Assembly (NCBI RefSeq): GCF_050436995.1
Contig: NC_134763.1
Location: forward strand, 3,534,001-3,598,000
Length of the DNA: 64,000 nucleotides
Direction of reading: 5' to 3'
From: Anticarsia gemmatalis
Lineage: Eukaryota > Arthropoda > Insecta > Lepidoptera > Erebidae
Of the stretch, positions 11,858-26,500 are shown one piece after another. The position numbers and the translations under genes are program-made. Numbering within the stretch: position 1 is the first letter of the stretch; every line of letters begins with the position of its first letter. The notes beneath the pieces are model-generated. The model made no database searches. It saw only the letters and a list, made by a program, of their open reading frames with translations, and was not told where the DNA came from.

Positions 11858-14800
11858 CTACTTAAGTAGGTTTATTGTGTTTGAAACGAAAATAAAACTC
11901 ACATCACACACCCTACGTCAAAAAAGTGCTTGAAAAAAATACACGTGATTCAGGATAAATGTAACATAATTTATCAAACGGAGGTGAAAAACCGTAATTT
12001 GTGTATGATAAAAAAGGTGTAGGTTGATCCTACGTAAAAGGGTAAACCTTGTAGGTAATAAACATGAAAGCCGAACAAACAATTTGTCAAAGCACACAAT
12101 AAAATGAATAAGGCGATAAACCGTCTACAGTTCAGATTTTATTACACATTTTACGTCAATATTTTAGTTACCGCATAGTCACTTATTTTAGATTTAGTTC
12201 ACAAGGAAGCTATAAATAAGTTTCACTACGCAATCTTATTTATTTGCTGACAAAATAGTTTACTTCTCCACCCGATGCTGTCACTATACTTCTTATCTTG
12301 TCCGTATATTTAGTTGGACTAGACAATTGTCTCGCAACCACTATCACCGCATCACTTTGCTTCGTATCGCGAGGCCGCAACACGTCGCACGTAGTCGAGC
12401 GATAAATTGCTAAACTTTGTTGCACCAGCGGTTCAGTGGCTCTTGAATTTTCACATTTATTCCGGGCGCGTCCTCGATGCCCACACTTCACAGTAATGAG
12501 AGAACCTCACGAAATGATTCATTGTTTCGACCGCCTATCACCCGGCGTATAGGAGCGTTGAACTGAAACATATAAATCATGATATTGTAATGTAACATGT
12601 TATTTCTTCTAGACACCATTTTTAGTCCATAAATTGCTACGGTATTAAATTGTCATCATATTTTTCAAAGGACGTCTATTATAATGTGAGAATGAACTGA
12701 AGACGTAATTTGATAGACGAGTTCACGTAAGGAAAAGATTCCATTACATAGGTAGTGTTGATGTAAGTGCACCGTCGAGAACCGGAGACGGCCCCTAAAG
12801 CATATTAGTTTAGGATCCTTAACTAACTTTGTAAATATGAACAATCTAATTACTACACGAACCGCCGCACATATAATGAGATACTGCCTCACAGAGCAAC
12901 GTTATAATAATAATAAGTGAAGAACATTATTAGCATTATATTTGGATAATTGAAGCTCTGTCATAATTACATTTATATGCCGTTCAATTAATTAATGTCT
13001 CATAAAATAATAAATATTCAAGTTATTGGACATTAATGTTTGTGACAAAAATATAAATTTCTTATTTATAAAATAAAGCAGCTTCTTGGAAAATATTTAG
13101 TATCAAAGATATGAGACTGATTCTTAGAAGTATCTTTTTATCAATGTTTATTAGAAATCGTTAGCAGAATTATTCATTATTTATGAAGAAAGATTTTTGT
13201 TTCATATTTATTAATGATGTCCGTATAATGTGTCTGTATTTTTTTATTGCACATTACATGAAAATCATTGACAACTTAATTACGACCTGAATAAAAAGCT
13301 TATCAAATGAACGGTCTCTAAAGGTTTTCATTTATCGTAAAAGGCCTTAAATTATTAAATTATTAATATGCTCTCGACCAACAAATATAAAAAAGGGAAT
13401 GAACCTAAATAATAAGGGATCATTAAGCAGTTTACCTCTCTTTAAGAAGCTATCTCAGTGTTAGTGGGTGTCGGTACTTTCGGCTGTGTTGTATGTATGG
13501 GTGTCGGGGTGCAACCCTCGCCTCGCACTGAACCGGTCACATGTGTTCTATTTATAGTTTACGAGACGTGACAGATGTGACTTCGCATTTACTAACAAAT
13601 AAATTACAATTTCCCGAAATAGTTTGTACAAACGAAATGTACGTAGTCGAGTTCGATGAATAAATCATTTTCAACTTAGTTCTCTGTAAGTACTGGTAAT
13701 TCTCTTAAACCAACGTTGGCACTTGTTTTGACAGGGAGTAACGTGAGATAATCAATATAAAATAATAATTTAAGCAAAATAATAATCTAGGATTAACTCA
13801 AGCAAGTATTCATGGGCTCATACGCCTCTATTAGCCTCTATATTCAATAAGTTGTCTGGTACTTTTTCATAAAGAAGTGAAATATTAAGGTTTCCAAATC
13901 TTTGTTGTTTAGATTACAAAAGTTTCAAGCACTACCTTTCAATTCAAAAGGCATAATCTCGCCATTACAACCATTCCAACTTCCTAACGACACTTCAAAT
14001 TAATTTGATTTTTTGTTTTCCCTCTATTATACGCTTTTGGTTTAACTAAAACAAACAATTTCAAGAATTTGCAAACAATACCGAGCTTTAATCTTGAGTA
14101 AGTCCAGACATTACGAGTAGGCGGAAAATATGAAAGAATTCCAAATAAGTCCAGTTTACACAACGTTGTATTGATTTTAGAACGAAAATTGGTTTGGCCT
14201 ATGAATATTGTCAATACCGACGTTTTAAGTCATAGTTTTTAAGCTTCCATCAGAATAAATGTAAATGGTCGAACATTTTAAATTTTATTTTTATTTTTAG
14301 TACTTGATTCTAATTAAGCTAGCTAAGAATTAATAACTCGGGTCTTTAATGAAGTTATCAATGTGAATAAATACTTAACTGATATAGTCTCTTTAAAATC
14401 TGTTTTTAAAATGTTTTGTAAAGTTGCCAATTTTAATTTCCCTTAGGATTTATAAATTCCTTTTGTTAGGTGTTAACTTAGTGTTAAACTAATAATGAAT
14501 TAAGCCCGGCTCTTTTGTGCCTGAATACTAAATCAAGAAAACTAGGTCGAGAATAATTAGTTTTGAATGGAAACTGTAGTATTGCTAACGACTTTATAAA
14601 TAAAGTTTTGTCTATCCGTGACTAGATTCTAACGAACTAATATTACTATTATTTTTAATAATAAACGGTAATGTACGATTTGTACTTTTATTATATTATT
14701 AACTTTTGTCATTTTTTTTTTGGTTTTGTGTTCAACTTACCCTCATTTTGCCAAGTAGGTATGTTTCTTATCCTCCGTTATATGGTTAAACTCTGAACCG

Positions 14801-15244
14801 CTAGCGAAAAAATCAAGATATTTTTTCTTAGCAGAAAAACTGAATTACTTTTTGCAATATTAATATTTTACTAGAAAAAATAAGTAACGTAGGTACTTTA
14901 CAGTATAGAAACTACGTTAGATGGCGGCTAACGCCCGTGACCTTATAGTTTATTCATGAGCTAGTAGAAAAAACTGGTCGAGGGAACGTCCCTTGTTGAT
15001 ACAAAAAGTAAGACCCGACCACCAAATTACTCGCTCGTTTTACTTATTCAAGATAATATTGTTTCATTAAGTACTTTTAGCTAACAATTTCCGCATGGAA
15101 TTCAAATACTGTTGTTAATTTTCCATGATCCTTCCCAATAGCAAATGTTTTCTTTAGAAATAATAATGTACATAGGACAAATGCAGTAGTAGCTACACTT
15201 ATTTATAGTGCCGGTGTGTGTAGTCATCGTAGCATTCGATAGAC
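11858..15244. other. AT-rich intergenic region
   Basis: Only short, unconvincing reading frames occur on either strand. No RNA gene or defined repeat was seen. Confidence 0.55.
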
Positions 15245-15289
15245 AGCTACGATTCGCTACGAACGTCTAGTTCGTAGCGAATCGTAGCT
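15245..15289. repeat. Perfect 20-bp hairpin built from CTACGA/TCGTAG words
   Basis: The arms AGCTACGATTCGCTACGAAC (15245-15264) and its exact complement (15270-15289) enclose GTCTA. The words CGTAGC and GCTACG recur on both sides from 15220 to 15325, so the hairpin sits in a short patch of related inverted words. Confidence 0.85.
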
Positions 15290-15892
15290 CTATATCCCGT
15301 AGCAAGCCTACGAAGAGCTACATTACCGTTTACTAAACGTAGAACCATTCACAACAGCTACAAATCCATTTTTAATCTGATTCATTATGATCAAAGGGAA
15401 TATGTTGAAACTGAGGTACATTTCAAATAACAACTTGTTGAAACCTCGTGGCTGCACTATCGAGACACGATCTACATTGTGAAGTGGCACTGAAGAGCTC
15501 ACAGTTCAGAAACTAATATTCTACGTGTTTGAAAGACGTAAGCGTTCAGTTATTGAACAAAGTTGGAAACTTTCAACACTAAATGCATTAGTGCTATCGA
15601 AATATCAACGACGAATGCCCATGCGTGGCGAGAATATATTTTACAAACTTTTATCTTTTGCAGATGAATTAATAACTTAGTTTCTTAGTAAATCTTTAAT
15701 ATATAATTTTACTCATTATTTATAAATCTAGTTGAGTATTTGAAGATAATTCAATGCGATGATTAAGCAATATACGTATTGCCTTCAAAATAAAACCTAG
15801 TAGTTTATGTAGTGGAACTCGCTGATAACTCGAGAACTCGATGGTCGTGATGTTCGTAAAAGTGTGACCGAAACTTAATTTTTGCACACTGT

Positions 15893-16030
15893 ACCTCGAT
15901 TCTGTACATTCGATACTAACGTCACGCTATCGAATACCATACATTGCTATCGAGCTACTCGTTAGGAAACCGGCAGCAATCCGGCAGAGAATCGCGACCT
16001 ATCGAGTATCGAAAACTTGACATTAAAAGT
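15893..16030. repeat. Degraded MITE family B-like sequence
   Basis: It contains CTCGATTCTGTACATTCGATAC, then GCAGAGAATCGCG, and CGAGTATCGAAAACTTGACATTAAAA. These are recognisable pieces of family B ends and left interior, rearranged or nested. Boundaries are approximate. Confidence 0.45.
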
Positions 16031-16487
16031 GAGAAAAAGTTTCGTTCTGAAAATTTGTTCTATAAATAAAATTTTATTGGTAATTATTGTGTATAAACTA
16101 ATTTTAAATATATTATAAAGTGGATAAAAAATTATCATGAAAGGTATTATTCTCATAAATAATAATTATAGTCTACTTAAAACGGTATTAGTAAAATTAA
16201 ATCAATAACATAAAAATATCATACTTAATGTTGTTCAACGAAACATTATCAACACAAAAAAAATCAGCGTTTTTTTTTCAACGTTGAAGCAGGGAAAGGA
16301 GACAATACCTTTTCAGCCTCGTTGGCCTCGTCTGGCTAAAATTATCTAATATAGATTATTTAAATAGTTTATAAAATTAAAAATGGAAAGAATATTTTCT
16401 TTCGAAATTCGAATTTCAAATTGCCCCTAAGTACGCGCTCCAGAAAAAAAAAATTATAAAAAATTATTTTATTTTAATGTTTGGTGG

Positions 16488-16610
16488 AAAATGGCGCCAT
16501 TGAAGAACATAGTTGTTGCAAAAATCCGCTAGGGGCGCTGATCAAATTTTCATACAAAATTTTTCGATAGGTACTCGGTAGTCGATACTCGATAGTTGTA
16601 CAGAATCGCG
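16488..16610 (+). mobile_element. MITE family B, copy 3
   Basis: The core CCGCTAGGGGCGCTGATCA is followed by CATACAAAATTTTTCGATAGG and an end TAGTTGTACAGAATCGCG. The left end is not recognisable. Confidence 0.7.
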
Positions 16611-18976
16611 GTACTGAAGCCGTGTTGAATAATAACAAGCTCCATCGATATCAACCTGATGTAATATCCATATCTTTTAATGAACTATACAATAGAATCA
16701 TTGCTAGCAGTGGAATGTTGAGATGATAATAATATTGAAACCGAAGCTTATATTAGGTGCATATGTAGTTCCAGCATTCATTAACGGGTCAATATCGTAT
16801 TTGTATTTATGTTCATATATCAGTTACGTCATAGTTGAGTAGCGAAGGGTTTGTAAGAAATTTTCTGTATCATGCTTGTGTACCAATCCAAAATATATTT
16901 AAAATATTTTACTACTTGGTACTTAATTATTTATATCTGTAATTATTTATTTATTTATTATTTAAGTATTCGTTTGACATGTTGCGGATGACATAACCCT
17001 TCTTCTGGGACGAATAAACTACACTATATTGTAGCGTTATGCTACCAAAATTATACATTACTAAATAATAAATACACGAGAAAGCCCATAAACAGACTGT
17101 AACAAGCAAAAAACACTTTTGCAATATGTTTTTTTTTATTTTAAGTGAGAAAATGTTTTACCTTTACCCTAGATCATTTGTAAATTCTACATTAAGAAGG
17201 GAAAGGACTTAAACTTTGTTCTCAACTTACGAGTAGGTAAAAGATCTTAGCAAAACATTTTCTGCCTTGTCGGTCGCATTGCGACACAATCTCAAGTCTC
17301 TACCCACACATGTGAATGCTTCGCTGAGATTCACTACTAGCACACACACACATGCACGCTCACGCACACATGCACACTCACGCACACAAACGCACTACTA
17401 TAAACAAACAGCTCCAACTATCGTAAGCTCTACATAATTTGATTTGTGCGCGCGGACAAAGAATATTAATGTAGACGTAACTAGGTTTTATTATGATTGC
17501 ACAATTTCATGATATATTTTTCGTTTCATTTCTTTTAGTGCTTCCTGTGAATAAAAAAAATTAATATTCTATATGTTCTTACACGTTAATAACTTACGTT
17601 AATTGTGTGTCAAAAAGAGCCTAATAAAAAACCTTCACGTCTTTCTTAAGTTGTGTGTGAGTGTGTCAAGAAACTGGGCCGGGGATATATCTTACAATAC
17701 CGACTGCTGTGCCGCGTATCCCATGACTGTTCCCCATGGCGATATCAAGCCGGGATACTTGGAACACGTTCACAATAAACTACCACAAACCAACCGTATA
17801 AACTATCCGCCCACTATAATCCCTCCATTTATTACTATTTTTCGCTCGCTGTCGGACCCTCTCTCCTTACATATAAACGCGTCATGATTTACACAAACTA
17901 TTAATTATGATGAACACTCGCACTCGGCGGAGAGGATACAACATACACTACATCAAGTAACGCTAGATGTATATAATTTACATAAATAATCAAGGAAATT
18001 ATGTATACAGGGTATGTTGCGGCGTAGAGTTAATGGTTACGCGGTTTACAGCGTCTAGAGATGTAATCTATGTGGGTGTGTTCTATTTACTTCTATCATT
18101 ATAATATTACCAACTATACAGAGGACAATGATACTAAAATCTTTGAGTTGTGATATTATAAAGGTTATTTGTTATAACCTGTAATTACATATCCACTACT
18201 TATGTTTACTGAACCCTTGTCATAAAGTGTCTATCTGTCGTTAAATCTAATTGACAAACGGTGGGATTACGTGAAATAACAACGTGAGCTGCCAATATGA
18301 AGGAATAACGTAATGTGAATTTAGTGATAGTTTGATTGATTTCTTAGAATTTATTTAAATTATACACAATACTTACTAATACTGGTATTAGCCAAAACTT
18401 TTCAAAAATTAAGCGGTAAATGGAGCTGAAATCTAATTTACTCGTTTTGTTTCCATTGCTTTTAATTATTAACAACATTAACACATTAAAATGAAAATTC
18501 ACTTTAGCGGTTGCATAAAGTATTTCATATTTAATGAAATTTTGTATGCATCTGTTAAATCAGGACCAGCCAGTTATTTGTGGTTTGCAAAACATTATTA
18601 AATAATATTTTGTAATTATAATGGTGAATATTTTCAACCTAATTAATTTATATTAATATTGAGTTAATTTTCGAATAAGAGAAATAAGTTGCGAAATTTC
18701 GGTTTCAAGTTTAGACACATTGTGAGGGCATTGACCTGTTTAGCCAAGTATTGTTCCCGCAATTCTTATATATAGACGCTGTACGCCTCTGCGTATATGT
18801 GCAAGGGTTAATACAGCCGGCGTAGGTCTTCATACCCTCTGCGTAATTGGAAACATAATTGTGTCTGTGACTTCACAATACTACGCCTTAAGATTTTTAA
18901 TTCAATTTCTGTGAATATAGATGCACTAATTATATACAATGATAAGTAATGTAGCGCATTTGTGTCGGTACTACCG
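16611..18976. other. AT-rich intergenic region with a CA-rich tract
   Basis: It holds a CACACA/CACGCACA tract at about 17340-17395. The 94-residue frame at 17603-17887 is not recognised and lacks supporting signals. No gene is called. Confidence 0.5.
17340..17395 (+). repeat. CA-rich simple repeat
   Basis: Interrupted CACACA, CATGCACGCTCACGCACA units. The two similar 20-base blocks suggest local slippage. Confidence 0.8.
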
Positions 18977-19100
18977 CGCATCGAGAGTTTAACGTTAAAA
19001 TGTAGTGTTATCCCTTACGGCAGCCGCTAGAGGCTTTGTTCTGATTTCCATATAATTTATCAATAGCTAACCGGTTGTCGTTAGTATTTAGTAGTAGTAA
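18977..19100 (+). mobile_element. MITE family B, copy 4 (diverged)
   Basis: CATCGAGAGTTTAACGTTAAAATG leads to the core CAGCCGCTAGAGGC, then CAATAGCTAACCGGTTGTCG. The right terminal GAGAATCG is lost. Confidence 0.65.
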
Positions 19101-19439
19101 ACTTCCTCCCTATTCTATGTATTTAGTATTGAAACTACTATTACAGCTAAATCTAATTTGCGTATACCTAAAGTTCATTGGAATTGCTTTAACTCTCAAC
19201 CTTCAGAGTTCATAGTTTACGATTTGAACATAATGAAGGTTCGAATCCTAACAACATACGAGTACGTGCCGGCTTTGAATAACTTTCGCCGTACACTTGT
19301 GACTTTGACGTTGCTTTGCTAGTTTGGATAAGTACTGGGTTAGTATATTCGTACAACAATAATTTGTAGTTAAACATAGCATGTAGTTTGTTCCATATAA
19401 AGGTATTTTCTTGAATTATTACTAAAGTCATCAGTCGTC

Positions 19440-19605
19440 TCGAAGGTGTTGGCATGGGTGTAAAGAATTAACACCGGGTACGTTTCCAAACTCTGGGCTA
19501 TTATTGAGAAAATTGAATTCTTTGTCCCAACTAGGAGTCGAACCTGACATATTGTGATTAGCAGTCGTATGTACTAGCCACTCAATTAAAGAGGCAGACA
19601 GGCAA
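19440..19605 (-). repeat. tRNA-derived SINE remnant with intact B box
   Basis: On the minus strand GGTTCGACTCC (19534-19544) matches the polymerase III B box exactly, and about 45 bases upstream AATTGAGTGGCTAGTAC has A-box character. There is no cloverleaf acceptor stem, so it is not a tRNA gene. SINE heads in moths often look like this. Confidence 0.5.
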
Positions 19606-19959
19606 ATTAATATTTTTTACTTGATACACATAATTATAATGGCATTTCTAAAAACTTGAGGGTCTAAACGATGTTCATACATACCTATGGTAATTTTTAC
19701 CTAAGCCGCCATTTAAAAGCGATAACACACAGGACACAGAACTCGAGCATTATGTACGCTTATCTCTTACAGTTGCTTTATTACAGACCCTGTGTCATTG
19801 ACCTCGCGGTCGTGGCGCAGGTTAAATGATGAGCTCATTTAAATTGTTTTCACAGCGGTAGAAATGATAATTTAATAATCAGGAGCCCTCTTTTGCAAAA
19901 TTATGATGGTTATGGAAAATGATATATTTTTATATTTCTTACTAGATTATGGGTGATGT

Positions 19960-20060
19960 CATACAAGCTAGGACTTGTGTTTGGTTTTGATTCGAACCTC
20001 AGACCCCCCTATTTTTAGTCCGATGCCTCAACTATTTATTATATTACCAGTTTTGAAGCA
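19960..20060 (-). repeat. Possible tRNA-derived SINE fragment
   Basis: The minus strand reads GAGGCATCGGAC, then GAGGTTCGAATCAAAACC, which is close to A- and B-box spacing. Short and worn. Confidence 0.35.
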
Positions 20061-20418
20061 AAAAGAGAATGAAATAAAATGTGTTGAATATGAAACGAAG
20101 CTGGTTTTAAATAAATTTTGCGAGTGAAACTCTGGAATGCAATATCGCAACAAATAGTGGCCACGGATATTGAATATGATTGTTTGTATATATTTTTATT
20201 TGTGTCCACGATATGAAGAGAGTTTATTCTTACTGAAATTTAAAATAGCACATGCTTATTTGCTATTGAAGAACTATTGGGATTTGATATCTTCATAAAT
20301 GATATACCTTATGCTAAGTGCTTGCAAGGTAGTAACTTTTACTAGTAGACTATAAATTATGAGACGATACCTTTCGCTAAGCTCATAGGCAATGTGTGAG
20401 GTAGCATATTTTCAACAG

Positions 20419-20547
20419 TCGTTCGAGGATTTGACGTTTTGAAATGTACTGCAAAAATAGTTCCTTCGTAACCCGCTAGAGGCGATGATTCGATGTTCAT
20501 ACAAATTTCTCAGAAGTAAGCCGGTTATCGATAGCAGAAAATCGCGA
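20419..20547 (+). mobile_element. MITE family B, copy 5
   Basis: TTCGAGGATTTGACGTTTTGAAATGTACTGC leads to AACCCGCTAGAGGCGATGAT, CATACAAATTTCTC and AGCCGGTTATCGATAGCAGAAAATCGCG. It is nearly full length, with a worn left tip. Confidence 0.72.
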
Positions 20548-23500
20548 TAAGATTTACGGTACTTTTGTAGAATAGATAAGAAAAGGAAATGTTACCATTA
20601 ACTTAAAGCAGTCTATCATATCTGTAGTCTGTTACGTCATATATGTGTATGTAAGTGTTTCATTCGCATAATTGAGTGAAAGATAAAACGGTGCTATAAA
20701 TTATTTTAACGCTTGCTAATAATGCACGCGGCTGAAGGGTTATTGTGTGACGTCATCACGATATACGGGAAATGTTATGAACATAATAAATTGGTGGTTA
20801 TTATAATTATTATGTACTCGTGTATTTCATAAATGAGAGGGGATTTTATACAGACTTCTTGTATAATATATTTAACATAATATTGTTTTTGTTTTTCGTT
20901 AGTTCATGATGAGGATTTCAGTACATATACTTTTAAGTACTATGAATTAAAAGGGGATAAATAAGGCGCACGCTGGATCAGTGTAGTAGATCGCAGATTT
21001 TCAATGCAAATCTTTCTGTATTCTTGACTCATAACCAACAGTAGACCAAAACGGGTAAAAATGTGGTAATACTGAAAATTTTGTTACCTTTATAATACTA
21101 AAATATTGGTCAAAGTCAAAATTCATGAAATATGTTTTATATTAAATAAAAAAGGATATTTCTTTTTTAGAGAGTCATATTGCTGTAATACTTCCGAAAT
21201 CAAATAAATGCACAACTATTTTTAATATTTTTTTTCCGTCACGTTATTTAATATCCATGGATATCCGGCCGGGTGGTTATGAGTGACGGTTTATGGGAAT
21301 ATTCCATTGTCAGTCAGACTGGCTGACGGGAGAATTTAACAATCGGTACCGATACGCGCTGTATTGGTTAACCATTATCTCGACTTATTGGACTGTTATA
21401 GGAATCGGATATTTACAATTTTGTATACAAAAATGTGAATTTTAGTGGTGTGTAATTTTTTTGTGTTTTATTTAACGGAGCGGTAAACGTGATAGTTGTT
21501 GGCACATAGTTTTAACATCAGTTGTACAGAATGTGTTGAAGGAATAACGAAGGCGAAAAGTAAAAAGTATCATAGTTTATTTTTTTGCTTTACGAAATAA
21601 ATTACGTTTTTGTTGGCTTAGCTGTTCCATAAAAAATGTAAGTAAAGTCTACTAGTCAAAATATAATTGTGTTGAATTAACTATAGAATAAATCAGTATT
21701 TTTTCCGTTCGTAAGATTTTTAGTGCGAGGTTCCTTTATATACATATGTGCCTAATATAGCCGTTTTGTGCTATGTTTGTTCCCGGAGGCTAAAATAGAA
21801 CTTATAATTAGAAACGTTGTCGGAGATGTTATTGTTACATTAACATCAAGGCTATGTTTAGAAATAACAAGCAATTCACACTTTCCATAACTTGGAATCC
21901 GAATCTAATGGATGAATTATTTTACAATTCTTAAAAAACTTATTTATTCCACTCACATAAACAGTAAAAACAGAATGAACTCTGTGTCTGAATGAATATT
22001 TAAATAAGATTACATGAATGAATAAAAAATGCAGCGAGCAACAATGTAATCCTGACTTTTCTAAAGAACAATACGAATAATTTGAACAGAGATGTGCGGA
22101 AACGTGAAATGTGCGCATCGTTGTGAAATACTCTGCTGATATATTGTACGTCGCTCGTCGTCCGCGACTACATACCTACCGGCAGTTTATACTATGATTT
22201 ATTTCCATATAGAAAGATGGCTTGAGAATTTGCTTCCCGATGGACTCAAAGCTTTCCAGCAACATCGATTCGATATGCTTTAAGAATTTTAATGTTATCG
22301 ACTGCGAGGACGTGCCGCTGCAGAATGTAGAGATTTTAATATAAAAATCTTAATAATATTAAAACTTCGCAAGCAAAGTCCCAGACAACTACAAAAAGTT
22401 TAATTATGAGCGCAGTATCATCGTTTAAACAACCAAACGACTGCGACCAAACTTAAAAGACAACTTTGTAGCGGGAAAGCGTGAAGAAAAATAACTCCAT
22501 TGTAGCTCAGATATATTTCTCAAGGAAATAAGCGACTATTTAAACTCCCCCGCCTCTCGCCCGAGCTCATGATAAGAGGGATTGTACACAAGAACAATAA
22601 AGTTTTCTTACTCAACGGGAGTTTATTCAAATGAATTATGGTTATAATAAAGCAAAAAGGAGCACTCCCGGATGTGCCGGGAAGAAAAGTTTAAGAAACT
22701 TCTTTAAACAAAAGTGGTAAGATGGATGAAATTTTGTTTTGTATAAGCATTTATTTTGTATGCATATACAATAAATTAAGATTTATTTATGATGTTGTGG
22801 AAAATAAATTATGAGTACTTTGTATGGCTTTTCTTTACGTGAAATTGTAAGGTTTGCTCGCTAAGAGGTTAGTCCCGTGGGAGCGGAGCGGTGCATTAGC
22901 TCGTGTGCGTCGGTGTAGAGAGGTGTGTGGTGACGGTGCTCGGTGCAATGCTTGATTTCACGTCGGTTAACAATTGTTCACAAATACAACACGTAACTAT
23001 TCGTCTCCTATGACATATTTGCGATAGCGGGAAAAGGAAGCTTATATTCATAAGTTGCATACTAAAGAAAACAAGAACTCTAACATATTCCAGTGCCAGC
23101 CATTCATCACGACGATGGCAAAACAAGAATAAATGTACATTTTTGCAGTATCAGAAAAGCAGATTGTCCATTCACTCGAAGATATATTGAGATTGACAAA
23201 CCAAATTGATTACAGAGACCATTTTTCCTCGACCAATAAAAATATACGATGACCTCCTTCAGATTCCGTCTTGAACATAAATCGACGAGATGAGTAAACA
23301 AAATACAATAATTTATTGGCAATAAAACCGAGTTCGATTGTTGACTTGATGTCAACGCCGCTATTTGTATTAATATCTTATTGAATGTGAAACCAAATTG
23401 TCTTCCTCATAATTTATATAACCCTTTTGAAGCCAAATAGGTCACAAAGGGAAATGGGGTTGTAAGCAATCGTGAATTCCAAAAGTTTACTTAGCGACTG

Positions 23501-26500
23501 CGCTTAACGGTATTCGCAATTATTATTGCAATCATTTTTACTATGTAGTTACGCTTAACAATACTCGTACTATAACTGGTATTTTTTTAAGTATATGAAC
23601 CATCCTATAATTGTCATTTCGAACATAAATAAATGTAAATTTAAAAAAAATGTTATCTTGTACTCGTATTGACTCATATAGAAATAGTACTTTGTAAAAA
23701 ACAATGTCGCTACATGCATTAGAGATAACAGAATCACAGAACATTGTGTTCACGTGCGGGCATCTCGCGGGAGACGAGTGATCCATTCTACTTCCAGCGC
23801 GCGCACAGAGGACACTCTCCTGAGAACTACCTACATCATGTTTACACTTCACGACCTTTGCGTAACAATAACTAAGTACTTTTATCATTAGATTGCTTCT
23901 GCCCAAAGTGCTGTCTACGTATGTGTATATCTAAAAGATTCCCCTGGTCTTGTCAATACGGCAGTAAAATATAATACGTAATTAAGTAATGCAGCAGCAT
24001 TTTACTAATAAAATAATACGTTGGTCAAGTTTAGAAATATCAAGGATTATTCCATGTTGGCAAACAGCTAACTCGTTGGACTATTAATTTATTATAAGTC
24101 TTCTGCATATTATAAAGGTTATTCGTCGTGCGCCCTTTAGAGGTCAACCTAAGTGAACGATGTCACAACTAAAGCCAATGAATAGTATTCCTTACAAATA
24201 AACAGTAGATAGTAATACATATATGTGATTCAATCTCTTCTGTGATTCTCCGCATTGAGCGTGGAGAGTTTCAATAAAACGATCGAGCCGTTTGGCGTTA
24301 GATAGAATAACCGACAATCGGCCGCGTTTCATTTAACCCGCCCACAAATGGCACCTTTGTGCTACCAACTATTGAACATATCGAGATTTCCTACGTTATA
24401 CTTCTGGACGTCTTAAATGTGAAATCTTTTGAGGATTTTAGTTTTACGCAGTCGTATTCTCTTACGTAAAGAATTACAGAGTTTAGGAACTCTTGATTGG
24501 TAAATTACATTTGCTTTCTCAAAAACCAAATGGGAATGTTATTATGGCAATCTCCTAAATATAAACCACCTTTATTTATCTCAGACTTAGTATTTCCATT
24601 TACATGTACTCACATAAAACATTTGTATTCACGTAGTTAACCTCTCACAGTAGTTCATCTGTTTAACACAAGTGTAGTACAAGATAACCGCGGCTGACTT
24701 GGAGAGATCTCTCAATGTTTACTGCGACCACTAACATTATACTACATAATTAGAATAATATAAAAAATATTATCTCATACACCTAACTCTACAGATGACT
24801 TTAAGTCTAGAGAATATGTTTATGGAATGAAACTATTGATTTTTGACTTGTCCGGGGTAAGTTAACGATTATGCGGAAAGCCCATCGATTTATGACCACA
24901 GTAGACGTCGTTAATACAGATATTCAAGAACGAAGTACTGACGATTTGAGCCGGGAAGTGCGAGTAACTGCCAATAAAAAGGTTTATGAAGCTCAGAATG
25001 TTGAATATTTGATACCTCCTTCCATGTTTGCGTTCTAGATCTTCAGTAATACGATCACAGAGAGCGGATTCAGTCATTCTCGAAGAATATGATCGCCTAT
25101 ATTGATAAAAGTTAATAAAACTTGTTCATATCGGTTTGAGTGACGGCTCTTTTTGTGTGTCGCTAAAGATTTATAGGTATGTAGTGGTGATCCGTACTAC
25201 TCACTCACACGTCGTTCGTTCAGTAAATGCGTGCTCGTTACACAAACGCTGCCACTCTGCGTATTACCTTAGTTATTGACACATATTCCATACAGCCGAC
25301 GTAAAACCCTTCACTTAGCCCTGTCACACGTGTATTGTGTAGCTTTCGGTATTCAATTCGGGTGAGATTTTTATGTAAATCTGGAGGATCAGGAATTTTA
25401 TATTGCGATTTTATATCCTATCAATTTTTTATCCAAGTTGTGACTACTTCTACAACTATAACTTTTATAGAATAATACGAAGGAGAGAAATGCTCTGGCT
25501 TTGCATTGGCGTGCGTCTTGTTGCACTTGTTTATAGCGGTTATCCCGGCGCAAGTCTTTGCAGAAGAGGTTGCATACTCGTCAGGTTTTAGTGGGCTCTA
25601 CGGTGGACCACAAACATATTTTCGCAGTCTCAGCGTGGCGGGGACCTAGCCGGTGGGAAGACCCTTTGCAAAGACCCCAAAAGGTTTCCCCAACGAAAAA
25701 AATGAAAATAAAAAGAGGTCTAGTTTTGATAGGTGAGGGTTACAGGAATCATCTTTGTATCTCAATTAATTCTTATCTCGTTCGTCCAAGTATCTCGACA
25801 AGTCTAGCACTTGCCAAATGTTCATCGACTGGTTATAATCGTTGAGATATAGGCGTTAAACAAGAAACTTCTAGGAAGGTCAGTAACCAAGTGCCGCCCA
25901 CTTATGCACTAATTACATCAGGCGTCGGTCACCAACGTGCTTTCAAGCTTGATCATTATTAGATTACCCGTTCAGTGCAGTTGTGGAGTGGCTTGAAAGC
26001 TGACATATTAATTACTAATGATGATGGATCGTGCTGATATCGCATAGAACATCAATTTGCTGTAGTAACATTATACTAGTTATTGGTGAACCTGAACGGG
26101 GTATTATCTCTAATAATTGACTGTGACTTCATATAAAAGGGAAGCAATTTATAATTAAATAATCTTGTGTGTCTGAACTATTCTGGCATTTATAGTACGG
26201 CCGCTGAGTAATTACCGATTTGACAGATTATTCTTTAAATTAATCGATATAACCTTGCACGAACGACACATTTGCCGAATGATTTAGAATACCTCTTTAA
26301 TATAAAACTTTATGTCAAAATATCAGAATTAAGTAATTTTCCAATAAACACTGTTTCAAAACTTAAAATAGTTTGTGAATAATATGAACACATTTATTTT
26401 TTGTTCCTTGGCGCGCTTGTATAAAGTTACATCGTGCGGATTCGTGCGTCTAGTTTTCATAATGATGTGCTTAATAGTATTCGGTCCGAATTCATTGGAA

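Noticed and set aside
17603..17887. 94-residue frame with some GC-rich codons
   Set aside because: It resembles no protein I know and lacks acceptor and donor signals in phase.
23541..23906. 121-residue minus-strand frame over a GC-rich patch
   Set aside because: The sequence is low in recognisable motifs. The GC patch alone does not support an exon.
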